Of a stretch of DNA of 48,817 nucleotides, positions 8,446 to 17,042 are shown in pieces. The notes beneath the pieces were generated by a model. The model ran no database searches, was not told where the DNA came from, and worked only from the letters and a program-made list of their open reading frames with translations. Source of the DNA: Candidatus Zipacnadum vermilionense (GTDB taxonomy: Bacteria; Armatimonadota; Zipacnadia; Zipacnadales; Zipacnadaceae); NCBI GenBank assembly GCA_029821755.1, contig JALGSV010000026.1:1-48817 (forward strand), read 5' to 3'. The translations under genes were made by a program, and so were the position numbers. Position 1 is the stretch's first letter. Each line of letters begins with the position of its first letter.

Positions 8446-11400
8446 ATGGCTCACGCCGCCCTCCGCGCCTACCGCGACGCGCTCAACGCCCAGCTTGCCA
8501 CGCGGCAGGCCGGAGAGAGAAGTCACTACTCCGCCCTGCAGGCCCTGCTCCAGGCGCTGTGCCCTCAAGTCACTGCTCAGTGTGAACCCCACGGCGAAGA
8601 GGTCGGTATCCCCGACTACAAGGTTACCCTTGGAGGCGCTCCGGTCGGCTATGCCGAGTGCAAGGACCTCGGCGTCCCCCTTGACGACGTCGTGGACACC
8701 GCCCAACTCCAGCGCTACCTCCGCTACCCCAGCCTGCTCCTCACCGACTTCCTCGAATTTCGCTGGTACGTAGACGGCGAACTGCGCGAGCAGGCCACTC
8801 TCGGCGCGCTCGGTTCCGACCGGCGGGTTCACCTGACCGCCGCCGGCGAGGAGCAGACTGAGTGCCTCCTCCGCCGCTTCCTGGAGTTCCGCGTGCAGTT
8901 CCCCGCCACCGCCGCCGACCTCGCCGCCCGCCTCGCCCGCTTCGCCCAGGAACTGCACGACGAGGCCCTCGGCAGCTTCACCGACCCCGACCCGCCCCTC
9001 GAACCCCTGCGCCAGGCCTTCGAGCAGACCCTCCTCCCCGACCTGGCCCGCGAGCAGTTCGCCGACATGTACGCCCAGACCCTGGCTTACGGGCTCTTCT
9101 CCGCCTGCTTTGAGTTGCGCCGGGAACGCGGCCCCCACCGGCGCTTCACCCGCGAGGACGCCTTCTCCCACCTCCCGCCCACCAACCCCTTCCTGCGCGA
9201 TCTCTTCTATCACATCATGGGGCCCCGGATGCCCTCCCGCGTTCGCTGGGTCGTGGATGAGATCGTGGACACCCTTGAGCGCACGGAGATAGGCGAGATC
9301 GCTGCCGATTTCGCCCACCGCGAGGGTCGCGAGGACCCCGTCGTCCACTTCTACGAGAGCTTCCTCCGCGAGTACGACCCGAAGAAGCGTCAGATACGCG
9401 GCGTCTACTACACCCCCGAGCCGGTCGTCTCCTACATCGTCCGCTCCATTGACTGGCTCCTGCGCGAGAAGTTCGACCGCCCCCTGGGCCTCGCCGACCC
9501 CGAGGTCTACATCCTCGACCCCGCCTGCGGCACCGGCACCTTCCTCTTCGAGGTCATCAAGACCATCCACCGGACGGAGGTCGCCGCCGGGCGCGAAGGC
9601 GGCTGGAACAGCTACGTCCGCGAAAACCTGCTCAAGCGCCTCTTCGGCTTCGAGTTGCTCATGGCCCCCTACACCATCGCCCACATGAAGCTCGCCATCC
9701 AGCTCCACGACCTCGGCTACGACTTCTCCGGCGACGAGCGCCTCGGCATCTACCTCACCAATACCCTCGAAGAAGCCCGCGACCTAGCCGCCCAACTGCC
9801 CGGCCTGGAGGAACTGGTAGAAGAAACCAAAGCCGCCGACCGGGTCAAACAGAAAGAGAAGATCATGGTCGTCCTGGGCAACCCCCCGTATTCGGGACAC
9901 TCGGCGAACGCCTCCTGGCGCGAGGTCACCGACCCGGTCACCCGCAAGACGCGCCGCGAGCCGACTTGGATCGGGACCCTCATAGACGACTACAAGTACG
10001 TGGATGGGCAACCGCTGCGCGAGCGCAACTCAAAGTGGCTGCAGGATGACTACGTCAAGTTCCTGCGCTTCGCCCAGTGGCGCATTGAGCAGACCGGACA
10101 TGGCATCGTCGGGATGATCACGAACCACGGCTATCTCGACAACCCCACCTTCCGGGGCATGCGCCAGTCGCTCATGCAGACCTTTGACCAGATGTGGGTG
10201 CTCGACCTCCACGGCAACTCCAAGAAAAAAGAGATCGCCCCCGACGGCAGCAAGGACGAGAACGTTTTCGACATTCAGCAGGGCGTGGCGATTGGGGTGT
10301 TTGCCAGAGGGAAGGGGCAGAGCGCGAATACCGAGGTGCGTCATGCGGAATTGTGGGGCACCAGGCAGAGCAAGAATGACTTACTGGGGGCCAGCGACGA
10401 GAGGGCGGGCGGTTGGTCATCGCTAAGTCCCCGCTCAGGCGACTACCAGTTTAAGCCAGTGGACTTCCCGCTGAAGGATGAGTACGACAAGGGATGGAGG
10501 ACAAGGGAGGCATTCACCCTCAGCGGGGTTGGCATGACCACCGCTCGGGACGAGATGGTAATCGACCTCGACGAACAGGCGCTCCTTCGCCGCGTCGCAG
10601 TCTTTCGCGATTCACCAGCATCTGACGCCGAGGTCTGCAGCGCCCTCGACATCTCCGAGAAGAAAGGCTGGGACGTTCACCGCGCACGCCTATCTCTGCG
10701 GCAGGAAGCTGATCTGTGCTCGTTCGTGGCACCGATTCTCTACCGGCCGTTCGACCGCCGCTTGATCTTCTACCACGATTCACTAGTGTGGCGGACCGTA
10801 AGACAAGTCATGCGGCATATGCAGCGCCCGAACCTGGGGCTTGTGTCAGCACGGACCAACAAGTCTTCGTGCATGGATCACTTCTTCGTGTCGGACCGGA
10901 TGATGGAGACAAAATGCGGCGAGTCGACCGTGCAATCATACCTTTTTCCCCTTTACCTCTACCCCTCCGATGATGCCAAGAAGACCGGACGCGACGAGTT
11001 CATGGACTCTCCCTGGCCGCCCGGACAGGAGGGTCGCCGCCCCAACCTCAGCCCTGCCTTCGTCGCCGACCTGGAGCAGCGCCTCGGCCTCTCCTTCATC
11101 CCCGACGGCCAGGGCGACCTCAGCCAGCCCGCCGCGTCCCCCTCCGCTTCTCTCCCCCCTCTCCCGCAGGGAGAGGGGGGCCAGGGGGGTGAGGCTCCCC
11201 AGGGAACCTTCGGCCCCGAGGACGTCTTCTACTACGCCTACGCCGTCTTCCACTCCCCCACCTACCGGGAGCGCTATGCCGAGTTCCTCAAGATCGACTT
11301 CCCGCGATTGCCCCTCACCTCCGACCGGGAGCTCTTCGCCGCTCTCGTGGGCCTGGGGAAGCGCCTCGTGGACCTGCACCTACTGCGCGCCGACGGGGAG

Positions 11401-11769
11401 GTCGGTTCCGCCCCCGGCTTCCCGATCACGGGCGACAACGTCGTCGAGAGAATGAGGTATCTGGAGGCCGTACCGGGGGAGCCACCGCCCCAGCCACCAC
11501 CGGGCGGCGCAAGCGCCGCCCCTACGGGCGCGAGCGGCGGGCGGGTGTATATCAACAAGACCCAGTACTTCGAGGGCGTCGAGCCGGAGGTCTGGAACTT
11601 CCACATCGGCGGGTATCAAGTCTGCCAGAAGTGGCTCAAAGACCGCAAGCGCCGCGCCCTGTCCTGGGAGGATATCTGCCACTACCAGGACATCGTCCTG
11701 GCCCTGCGCGAAACCCGCGAGATCATGCGGCGGATTGACGAGGCGATCCCGGCCTGGCCGCTGGCCTAG
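8446..11769 (+). CDS. Single-chain restriction-modification enzyme (nuclease + N6-adenine methylase, type IIG/ISP-like)
   Basis: 1107 residues. An N-terminal PD-(D/E)xK nuclease signature is visible: PD at 56-57 and ExK at 71-73 (GYAECKD). Then comes a helical coupler, a YYTPEPVVSYIVRSID segment typical of type ISP enzymes, methylase motif I DPACGTGTF (about 357-365) and motif IV NPPYS (about 479-483). The C-terminal half is the target-recognition and ISP C-terminal region (KTQYFEGVEPEVWNFHIGGY). No helicase domain is present, unlike LlaGI-type ISP enzymes, so type IIG-like action is more likely. Bases about 10300-10980 have less biased codon use than the flanks, as expected for an exchanged recognition domain. 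Repeat family A (about 903-920) and a REP-like element (about 1015-1034) are in frame in the C-terminal part. No Shine-Dalgarno is seen before the ATG. Confidence 0.87.
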   Translation: MAHAALRAYRDALNAQLATRQAGERSHYSALQALLQALCPQVTAQCEPHGEEVGIPDYKVTLGGAPVGYAECKDLGVPLDDVVDTAQLQRYLRYPSLLLTDFLEFRWYVDGELREQATLGALGSDRRVHLTAAGEEQTECLLRRFLEFRVQFPATAADLAARLARFAQELHDEALGSFTDPDPPLEPLRQAFEQTLLPDLAREQFADMYAQTLAYGLFSACFELRRERGPHRRFTREDAFSHLPPTNPFLRDLFYHIMGPRMPSRVRWVVDEIVDTLERTEIGEIAADFAHREGREDPVVHFYESFLREYDPKKRQIRGVYYTPEPVVSYIVRSIDWLLREKFDRPLGLADPEVYILDPACGTGTFLFEVIKTIHRTEVAAGREGGWNSYVRENLLKRLFGFELLMAPYTIAHMKLAIQLHDLGYDFSGDERLGIYLTNTLEEARDLAAQLPGLEELVEETKAADRVKQKEKIMVVLGNPPYSGHSANASWREVTDPVTRKTRREPTWIGTLIDDYKYVDGQPLRERNSKWLQDDYVKFLRFAQWRIEQTGHGIVGMITNHGYLDNPTFRGMRQSLMQTFDQMWVLDLHGNSKKKEIAPDGSKDENVFDIQQGVAIGVFARGKGQSANTEVRHAELWGTRQSKNDLLGASDERAGGWSSLSPRSGDYQFKPVDFPLKDEYDKGWRTREAFTLSGVGMTTARDEMVIDLDEQALLRRVAVFRDSPASDAEVCSALDISEKKGWDVHRARLSLRQEADLCSFVAPILYRPFDRRLIFYHDSLVWRTVRQVMRHMQRPNLGLVSARTNKSSCMDHFFVSDRMMETKCGESTVQSYLFPLYLYPSDDAKKTGRDEFMDSPWPPGQEGRRPNLSPAFVADLEQRLGLSFIPDGQGDLSQPAASPSASLPPLPQGEGGQGGEAPQGTFGPEDVFYYAYAVFHSPTYRERYAEFLKIDFPRLPLTSDRELFAALVGLGKRLVDLHLLRADGEVGSAPGFPITGDNVVERMRYLEAVPGEPPPQPPPGGASAAPTGASGGRVYINKTQYFEGVEPEVWNFHIGGYQVCQKWLKDRKRRALSWEDICHYQDIVLALRETREIMRRIDEAIPAWPLA
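11147..11206. repeat. Family A palindromic repeat inside the restriction-modification gene
   Basis: CCCCCTCTCCCGCAGGGAG and GGGGGGTGAGGCTCC arms. It encodes LPPLPQGEGGQGGEAPQ in frame within the C-terminal specificity region. Confidence 0.8.
11501..11546. repeat. REP-like element inside the restriction-modification gene
   Basis: GGGCGGCGCAAGCGCCGCCC followed by CTACGGG, ending in the same CTAC tip as the intergenic GTAG repeats. It encodes a GGASAAPTGASGG peptide in frame, next to a Pro-rich stretch. Confidence 0.6.
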
Positions 11770-11778
11770 AGGGCTCCC

Positions 11779-13176
11779 CTACCCTTCCTCCTCCAGCAAC
11801 TCGTAGACGGCTTCCTTGAGTAGGGCCTCGTAGGCCGGGGATTCGGGGCGGGAGGCTACCATCGGGTTGGTCTTCTGCAGGCGCTCGCGGGCCTGGCGGA
11901 ACAGGTGCTCGTATTCCACTAACGGCAGGGCCGCTAGCTCCGCCTCCAGCCGCTCGGTCCGTTCCCGGCGGACCTGCTCTTTCTCCCGGCGCTTCTCCTC
12001 CAGTTGCCGGCGCTCCTCCGCCTCCCGGCGTGACTCCTCGGCCTCCGTCTGGGCCTGCAGGTACAGCGCCGGGGGTTGCCAGTTGTGACGGATGGCCTCC
12101 ACCAGCAAGGCCGCGGGATCCTGGGCGCTGCGGTAGGCCAGGTACTCCACTTGGTCGGCGATGCGCTCGGGGTACTGGCGGACTAGCTTCTCCGCCGCGG
12201 CGCGGGTGACGCCCACCTGGACCAGCCGCTCCATCAGCGCGGCGCTGGAGGCCGATAGCCGGCGGCGGCCGGTGGTCGCCGGGAACCGGTAGATCACCTG
12301 CTCCTCGGCCTCCTTCCCCGGCCGGACGTACTCCGCCCCCGTCAGGAAGCCGTTGCGCTGCAGTTCCTCATGCGCGCGGCCCAGCTCCTGCTTGATATGA
12401 CTGGGGTAGTAGGTGCGGCTCATGCCCAGCTTCTCGAAACCGAGCTTGCGCAGGCCGATGCGGAAGGCGGGCTTGCCGTCCAGACGCTTCTTGTCCAGGT
12501 AGCGGAAAAGCCGGCGGGAGAGGGCGCTGTGTAGCGAGAAGTAGAAGCCCACGTCGAGCTGCTTGAGGTTGCCGCTAAGCATGGACTCGAAGACGATCTG
12601 GTTCCAGGAGACGTAGCTGTGCGGGAGGTAGACGGGTCCGCTTCGGCGCTTGCGGCCGGGCTTCTCGTCGTAGAGCAGGTAGTCGTCAATGATGTGGAAG
12701 CCGACGTCCACGTAGCGCTGTTTGCGGCGGTCGTAGAACCCGCGCTGGGCGGTGATGGTCACGCCGAGCAGGCGGTCGAGCCCGGCGTGGAGACGGCGGT
12801 AGCTGCCGCCCTTGTCGGGCCAGCCCAGGCGCTGGAGCAGGTCGTAGCGAGTGAGGTGGAGGGTACGGCTGGCGAAGCCCTGCTCGCGGGTGATCTCCAT
12901 CAGCGCGACGTAGATCTCCTCGTCGCCGGCCAGGGGGAGGCCGAATTCCTCAGCGCCGGTGACGGTCCAGATACGGGTGACCGGCTCCCGCTCGGGGCCG
13001 CGGATGGTGTCGGTGAACTCCAGCGAGGTCAGTCCCGCCGGGCGGCGGTCGGAGAGAAGGGTGAAGGGAAACTCGGCGAGGTTGAGCTCGTCACTACCCA
13101 ACCGAACAGGGCCGAGGGGCGTCTCGGCGGGGAGTTCGTCCTCGTCTGGGATGTAGTCTGCGTGCAGGTCGGCCAT
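11779..13176 (-). CDS. Plasmid-type replication initiator (RepA / RPA family)
   Basis: 465 residues, ATG 13176 preceded by GGGGGAGGGG. Residues about 20-290 match the replication initiator protein A family (Pfam RPA): LGSDELNLAEFPFTLLSDR, then two winged-helix-like regions with LTRYDLLQRLGW and SYVSWNQIVFESMLSGNLKQLD. After that come a helical region and a long charged coiled coil (about 370-430, Glu/Arg-rich). These proteins start replication of plasmids; chromosomal homologues are known in several phyla but their role is unclear. It converges on the restriction-modification gene with a 9-base gap. It may mark an integrated plasmid or a domesticated initiator. No iteron array or parA/parB was found beside it. 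Confidence 0.8.
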   Translation of the reverse strand: MADLHADYIPDEDELPAETPLGPVRLGSDELNLAEFPFTLLSDRRPAGLTSLEFTDTIRGPEREPVTRIWTVTGAEEFGLPLAGDEEIYVALMEITREQGFASRTLHLTRYDLLQRLGWPDKGGSYRRLHAGLDRLLGVTITAQRGFYDRRKQRYVDVGFHIIDDYLLYDEKPGRKRRSGPVYLPHSYVSWNQIVFESMLSGNLKQLDVGFYFSLHSALSRRLFRYLDKKRLDGKPAFRIGLRKLGFEKLGMSRTYYPSHIKQELGRAHEELQRNGFLTGAEYVRPGKEAEEQVIYRFPATTGRRRLSASSAALMERLVQVGVTRAAAEKLVRQYPERIADQVEYLAYRSAQDPAALLVEAIRHNWQPPALYLQAQTEAEESRREAEERRQLEEKRREKEQVRRERTERLEAELAALPLVEYEHLFRQARERLQKTNPMVASRPESPAYEALLKEAVYELLEEEG

Positions 13177-13318
13177 GCCCCTCCCCCAGGGGTACTTCTG
13201 ACGGGTGATTCGACACGGCGGCGGGCGAATCCTGCCGGGGTCAGGCGACAGGGAGAGAGTGATCCGTCAGGGAGCGGGGGATTTCCTCTGAGGGGGAGTG
13301 GGGAGCGTCGACAGCTTC

Positions 13319-13375
13319 GTAGGGGCGGATATTTCGCGGAGGCCGTATCCCGCGAAATATCCGCCCGCGCGTGGC
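13319..13375 (+). repeat. REP-like palindrome with GTAG tip (first of an inverted pair)
   Basis: GTAGGGGCGGATATTTCGCG pairs with CGCGAAATATCCGCCC. The GTAG tetranucleotide at the 5' foot of the stem is the signature of REP elements mobilised by RAYT (REP-associated tyrosine) transposases. Confidence 0.75.
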
Positions 13376-13431
13376 GTGAACCCTCCGGACTGCTAAGGTC
13401 CGACGCCCACGGCGCCTGGATTGCGGCTTGC

Positions 13432-13475
13432 GCGGGCGGATGTTGCGGCTCGGAAGCCGCAATATCCGCCCCTAC
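13432..13475 (-). repeat. REP-like palindrome, inverted mate ending in CTAC
   Basis: GCGGGCGGATGTTGCGGCT pairs with AGCCGCAATATCCGCCC, then CTAC. Together with the copy at 13319-13375 it forms a head-to-tail inverted pair (BIME-like) filling the gap between the RepA-like and RDD genes. Confidence 0.75.
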
Positions 13476-13506
13476 GGAGGCCAGCTGCGACTTCTCATGC
13501 ACGCTC

Positions 13507-14253
13507 CTACCCTCTCACCATCCGCCACACTTCCTCCAGCACCTGCTCCGGGCCCTTCCCGGCGAAGGCGGCCGGGTCGTGCTGGCGCAGGCGGGAGGCT
13601 AACTGCTCGGCCAGGCGGTAGCGCGCGGACGGGGCCAGCTCGCGCCGTCGCTCCATGAACCGCTCCAGCACCGCCTTCTCCTCTGGCGATACCAGCTTCC
13701 GCCAGCGCTCCTCTCGCAGCTCCTCCTCGGCGGTGCGGGGCACGCGGGCCGTGAGGCGGGGCGGCGCGGAGAAGCGTTCGCGCACGACCAGCGTCCCGGC
13801 GGCGAAGTCGCCGATCCGCTGGCAGTAGCGGCTGAAGAAGATGAACAAGGCCCCGGCCATGTAGAAGGAGGGGAGCCAGTCGATCAGGCGCAGCAGATTG
13901 CGCAGCGCCGCCTCGGTGAAACCGATGGAACCACCGTTGGCGCGGACCACCCGCAACCCCAGCAGTCGCTTGCCCACGCTCTGCCCGCGCCAGGCTACCT
14001 CCAGCACAATGAAGTAGGCGAGGGAGAGCAGCGTCGAGAAGGAGACGATCACCAGGACGAAGATGCCGGTGCGCTCGGCATGGAGGTAATCGCCGACGCG
14101 GAGGACAATTCCTATCAGCACGGACAGCACGACGAACTGCAGCAGGCCGTCCAGCAGCAGCGCCACAAACCGCGACCCCAGGCCCGCCAGCTCAAAGGTG
14201 AACTGAACGTGCTCGGGAGTCTCAATGACGATGGCGTCGGGGTTGGTGGTCAT
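13507..14253 (-). CDS. RDD-family membrane protein
   Basis: 248 residues from ATG 14253; the longer reading to 14289 adds 12 residues with no support. An N-terminal segment TPEHVQFTFELAGLGSRFVALLLDGLL carries the Arg/Asp pair that names the RDD family (split: residues about 9-35). It is followed by two more membrane spans and the motif GQSVGKRLLGLRVV. The C-terminal 80 residues are cytosolic, charged and helical. The gene is divergent from a SpoIIM-family gene, a pairing often seen in Actinobacteria and other phyla, which suggests a shared membrane function. The exact role is unknown; a transport function has been proposed for some RDD proteins. Confidence 0.82.
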   Translation of the reverse strand: MTTNPDAIVIETPEHVQFTFELAGLGSRFVALLLDGLLQFVVLSVLIGIVLRVGDYLHAERTGIFVLVIVSFSTLLSLAYFIVLEVAWRGQSVGKRLLGLRVVRANGGSIGFTEAALRNLLRLIDWLPSFYMAGALFIFFSRYCQRIGDFAAGTLVVRERFSAPPRLTARVPRTAEEELREERWRKLVSPEEKAVLERFMERRRELAPSARYRLAEQLASRLRQHDPAAFAGKGPEQVLEEVWRMVRG

Positions 14254-14322
14254 CTTGAGGGGGCGGGTCTTCCCGTCCCCAGGGAGCACGGGCTATCTCG
14301 CCCGCGCCACGCGAATACACTT

Positions 14323-15324
14323 ATGCCTCCCGCCGACCTGAGCAAATGGGAACGTCTCGCTGACCTGGTCCGCCGGGTAGAACGCGGTGGGCTGCGTAGC
14401 TTGCCGGTGGCCGAGTTGGAGGAGGTGGGACGGCTGTACCGGCAAGCGGCGGCGTCCCTGGCCCGGGAGCGCACCCGGGGCCGAGAGCCCGAGCTGGCCG
14501 AGTATCTCAACGCGCTGGTCGCCCGCGCCCACAGCTCCATCTACGGCCGCAGCACCCAGCCGGGCCTGCGCCTGGGGCACTTCTTCGCTGTCGAAGTACC
14601 CCGCACCTTCCGCGCCCACCTGGGCTACATCGGCCTGGCCGCCGGCCTGTTCGCGCTCTTCTCGTTGCTCGCCTATGGCCTGGTGACCACCGATGAAAAC
14701 TGGGCGGAGCGGCTCTCGCCGGGGGCGGCGAGGCAGGCGACCGAGTTCGCCGAGAAGCACCAGGCGGCCGGAGAGTACTTCGCCGAGACCGCGGGGTTCA
14801 TGGGTGGGGGCAACCTGTCGGGCTTCATCCTGGGCAACAACGTTAAGGCGGCCCTGGGGGCGTTTGGGTTAGGGCTGACCGCGGGGTTGGGAACAATCTT
14901 GGTGTTGTTCCTCAACGGGATGATGATGGGGGTATTCCTGGGCGTGGGCCACACGCATGGGGCGTTGCTGGACATGGTGGCGGTGGTGGCCCCGCATGGG
15001 GTGCTGGAGCTGAGCGCCTTTGCCATCGCGGCGGGCGCGGGGCTGGTCATGGGCGCGGCCCTGATCGCGCCGGGGGACCTAACCCGCGGGGAGTCGCTAT
15101 CCCGGGCAGCGCGCCAGGCTCTGCGACTGGCTCTGGGCGCGGCGCTGCTGCTGGTGCCCGCCGCCCTGGTGGAGGGCCTACTCAGCCCCCAGTCCACCGG
15201 GCCCTTCGGCTCCAACCTATTCCGGATAGGCTTCGGCCTGGCGCTGGCCGCCCTGGGGTTGCTGTACCTGTTCGCCGGAGATGTGGCGATGGGTGCGGGG
15301 GAGAAGGAGGAGGCGCTAACATAG
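14323..15324 (+). CDS. SpoIIM-family (stage II sporulation protein M-like) membrane protein
   Basis: 333 residues from ATG 14323. This start is preferred because the upstream frame overlaps the divergent RDD gene. The N-terminal 90 residues are cytosolic (LSKWERLADLVRRVE...YGRS), followed by about six membrane segments. Family motifs include the conserved NNVKAALGAFGLG and PHGVLELSAFAIAAGAGL. In Bacillus SpoIIM belongs to the DMP complex that remodels peptidoglycan at engulfment, but the family is widespread in non-sporulating bacteria and often sits beside RDD genes. No other sporulation genes are seen here, so a sporulation role is not implied. No clear ribosome binding site precedes the ATG. 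Confidence 0.85.
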   Translation: MPPADLSKWERLADLVRRVERGGLRSLPVAELEEVGRLYRQAAASLARERTRGREPELAEYLNALVARAHSSIYGRSTQPGLRLGHFFAVEVPRTFRAHLGYIGLAAGLFALFSLLAYGLVTTDENWAERLSPGAARQATEFAEKHQAAGEYFAETAGFMGGGNLSGFILGNNVKAALGAFGLGLTAGLGTILVLFLNGMMMGVFLGVGHTHGALLDMVAVVAPHGVLELSAFAIAAGAGLVMGAALIAPGDLTRGESLSRAARQALRLALGAALLLVPAALVEGLLSPQSTGPFGSNLFRIGFGLALAALGLLYLFAGDVAMGAGEKEEALT

Positions 15325-15347
15325 ACGCGGCCCCTCCGGCGGACAGA

Positions 15348-16877
15348 TCAGTACGGCTTTACCAGGTCAAACGTCCCGCGCAGGGCCAGGGCCAGGGCTA
15401 CCTGCGCCGCTACGATTAGGGTCGGCGCCCACAGCCTGAGTGACTTCGGAAAGCGCGTCAGAAGCCACGCGGCAGGGAGGGCGGCGAGGGGCATGAGGAA
15501 GACCCAGATGCGCTCCACCTCCGCCCGTGTCGTCCCCGCCAGGATGAGCACCACCAGCGTCGCCACCACCCCTTGGGCCATCCGAGCCAGGCCGCCCTCC
15601 TGGAACCCCTTGGTGAACCGCGCCGCCAGCGCGACCAGCAGCAACCCCGGCCCGGCAAAGACCGCCCAGGAGTAAGGGTTGAGCCAGAGCCAGGTCAGGT
15701 AGGGACGCTGCTCGCGGAGCATGATCTCCTTCTGCGCAGCGAGGGAGGCGGACATGGCGGTCGGTAGGCTGTAACCGAAGGCCGCGTCCAGTACGCCATA
15801 GACTACGCCCAGGCCGGCGGCGGCGAAGATGAGTCCCGGGGCCAGCCGGGCCGGACGCCAGGAGCCGCGGGGGAACATGAGCAGGAAGGCGGGCAGGGCC
15901 AGCGCCGCGTAGCCGAAGCTCCACAGCAGCGCCGCCGCCGCGCCCAGTCCGGCCAACAGATACCGCCACCAGTCGCCCTGCCGCAAGGCCCCAGCCCACA
16001 GCGCCAGCGCCGTCAGCGCCAGTACCGCTCCCAGCCCGTCGATCCCCGGTACGTAGCAGAGCAGGGCGGGAATAGTCACCGCCAGCACCGCAGCGGCCAG
16101 GCCTACTCGGCGGTCGGCCAGCGCCGCCCCCAGGGCGTAGGCAGGCAAGACGATCAGCGCCGACAGCGCCGCGAGCAGGAAAGCCACCGGCACGGCGATG
16201 AGCGCGTCCAAGGCTGAGAGCGGCTGGGAGGTTCCCGGCCGGGCCAGCTCGGTCAGCCCCTCGCCATCGACGCTGTAGGTCTTGCGCAGCAGATCCTGCA
16301 GCTCCGTCAGGTCCTCCAGCACAGTCAGGCCCGCCTCGCGCGAACCCATCATGAAGAGGATCGGTCCCGGCGGATGGGTGCGTACACGGTCAGGGATGGC
16401 GGGGTTCTGGGCGCGGGCGAGATGCTCGGAGAAGGCTGCGTTTACGTCAGGCAGTTGGGTGGCGGTGGTGTAGTAGCCGATAGCGAGGTCGCTCAGCACG
16501 GTCAGACCGGCGATGACGGGGTAGAAGGGGTCCTGCATCGCCACGCCGACGGTCAGGGCGAGGCCCAGGACGATCATGGCCACCAGCAGCAGGGCGCAGA
16601 GGCGGCGGGAGGGCTCCCCGGCGGCGCGGAGGCGGTCGAAGGTGAGCAGGGCCAACAGCGCCGCGGCCAGCAGGGCTACCGCGGCAGCGGGCCCCCAGGG
16701 CAAGGGGCCGGTACGACGCAGGGGCCAGAACCACTCGGGCGCCCCCGTCGGGAGCAGCCCCCCGCACACCCCCATCCCCACCAGTCCGGTCGCCACCAGC
16801 GCGCCGGCGGTCAAGGCGATCCCCGCGCCGAGAGAGAGGTCCGGCGGCTCCGGGTTGGGCGGCGTGCGCTTCTTCAT
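15348..16877 (-). CDS. Polytopic membrane protein, GT-C glycosyltransferase-like
   Basis: 509 residues from ATG 16877 (MKKRTPPNPEPPDLSLG). Longer readings overlap a TATAAT box at 16928-16923, so this start is preferred. About 11-13 hydrophobic segments are visible. A large extracytoplasmic loop after the third or fourth span contains THPPGPILFMMGSRE, similar to the HPPGP-type loop of GT39/ArnT-like lipid-linked sugar transferases. The family's first-loop Asp-rich motif is not obvious, so catalytic activity is uncertain. It converges on the SpoIIM-family gene with a 23-base gap. It is probably an envelope glycosylation or membrane-lipid enzyme, or a non-catalytic relative. Confidence 0.6.
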   Translation of the reverse strand: MKKRTPPNPEPPDLSLGAGIALTAGALVATGLVGMGVCGGLLPTGAPEWFWPLRRTGPLPWGPAAAVALLAAALLALLTFDRLRAAGEPSRRLCALLLVAMIVLGLALTVGVAMQDPFYPVIAGLTVLSDLAIGYYTTATQLPDVNAAFSEHLARAQNPAIPDRVRTHPPGPILFMMGSREAGLTVLEDLTELQDLLRKTYSVDGEGLTELARPGTSQPLSALDALIAVPVAFLLAALSALIVLPAYALGAALADRRVGLAAAVLAVTIPALLCYVPGIDGLGAVLALTALALWAGALRQGDWWRYLLAGLGAAAALLWSFGYAALALPAFLLMFPRGSWRPARLAPGLIFAAAGLGVVYGVLDAAFGYSLPTAMSASLAAQKEIMLREQRPYLTWLWLNPYSWAVFAGPGLLLVALAARFTKGFQEGGLARMAQGVVATLVVLILAGTTRAEVERIWVFLMPLAALPAAWLLTRFPKSLRLWAPTLIVAAQVALALALRGTFDLVKPY

Positions 16878-16922
16878 CGTGGGTGCAGAATACGGCTGCG
16901 GCTTGGGGTGCGGCGCGCCGTC

Positions 16923-16928
16923 ATTATA
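16923..16928 (-). promoter_or_regulatory. -10 box before the GT-C-like gene
   Basis: TATAAT on the minus strand, 45 bases before ATG 16877. The best -35 at a 17-base spacing is only TTCCTC. Confidence 0.45.
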
Positions 16929-17042
16929 GCGCAAACCCCTCCGCGGAGGAACCGCGGGGCCGGAGGGCACGCAGGAATTGGCCGACGCGCAGGGAATAGA
17001 GAGCGACTACAGCCTGAGCGATAGGGGAAGAGGTCTCGGTCC

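Noticed and set aside
12619-13602. Plus-strand open frame of 327 codons opposite the RepA-like gene
   Set aside because: It runs through REP palindromes and mirrors a gene with clear homology.
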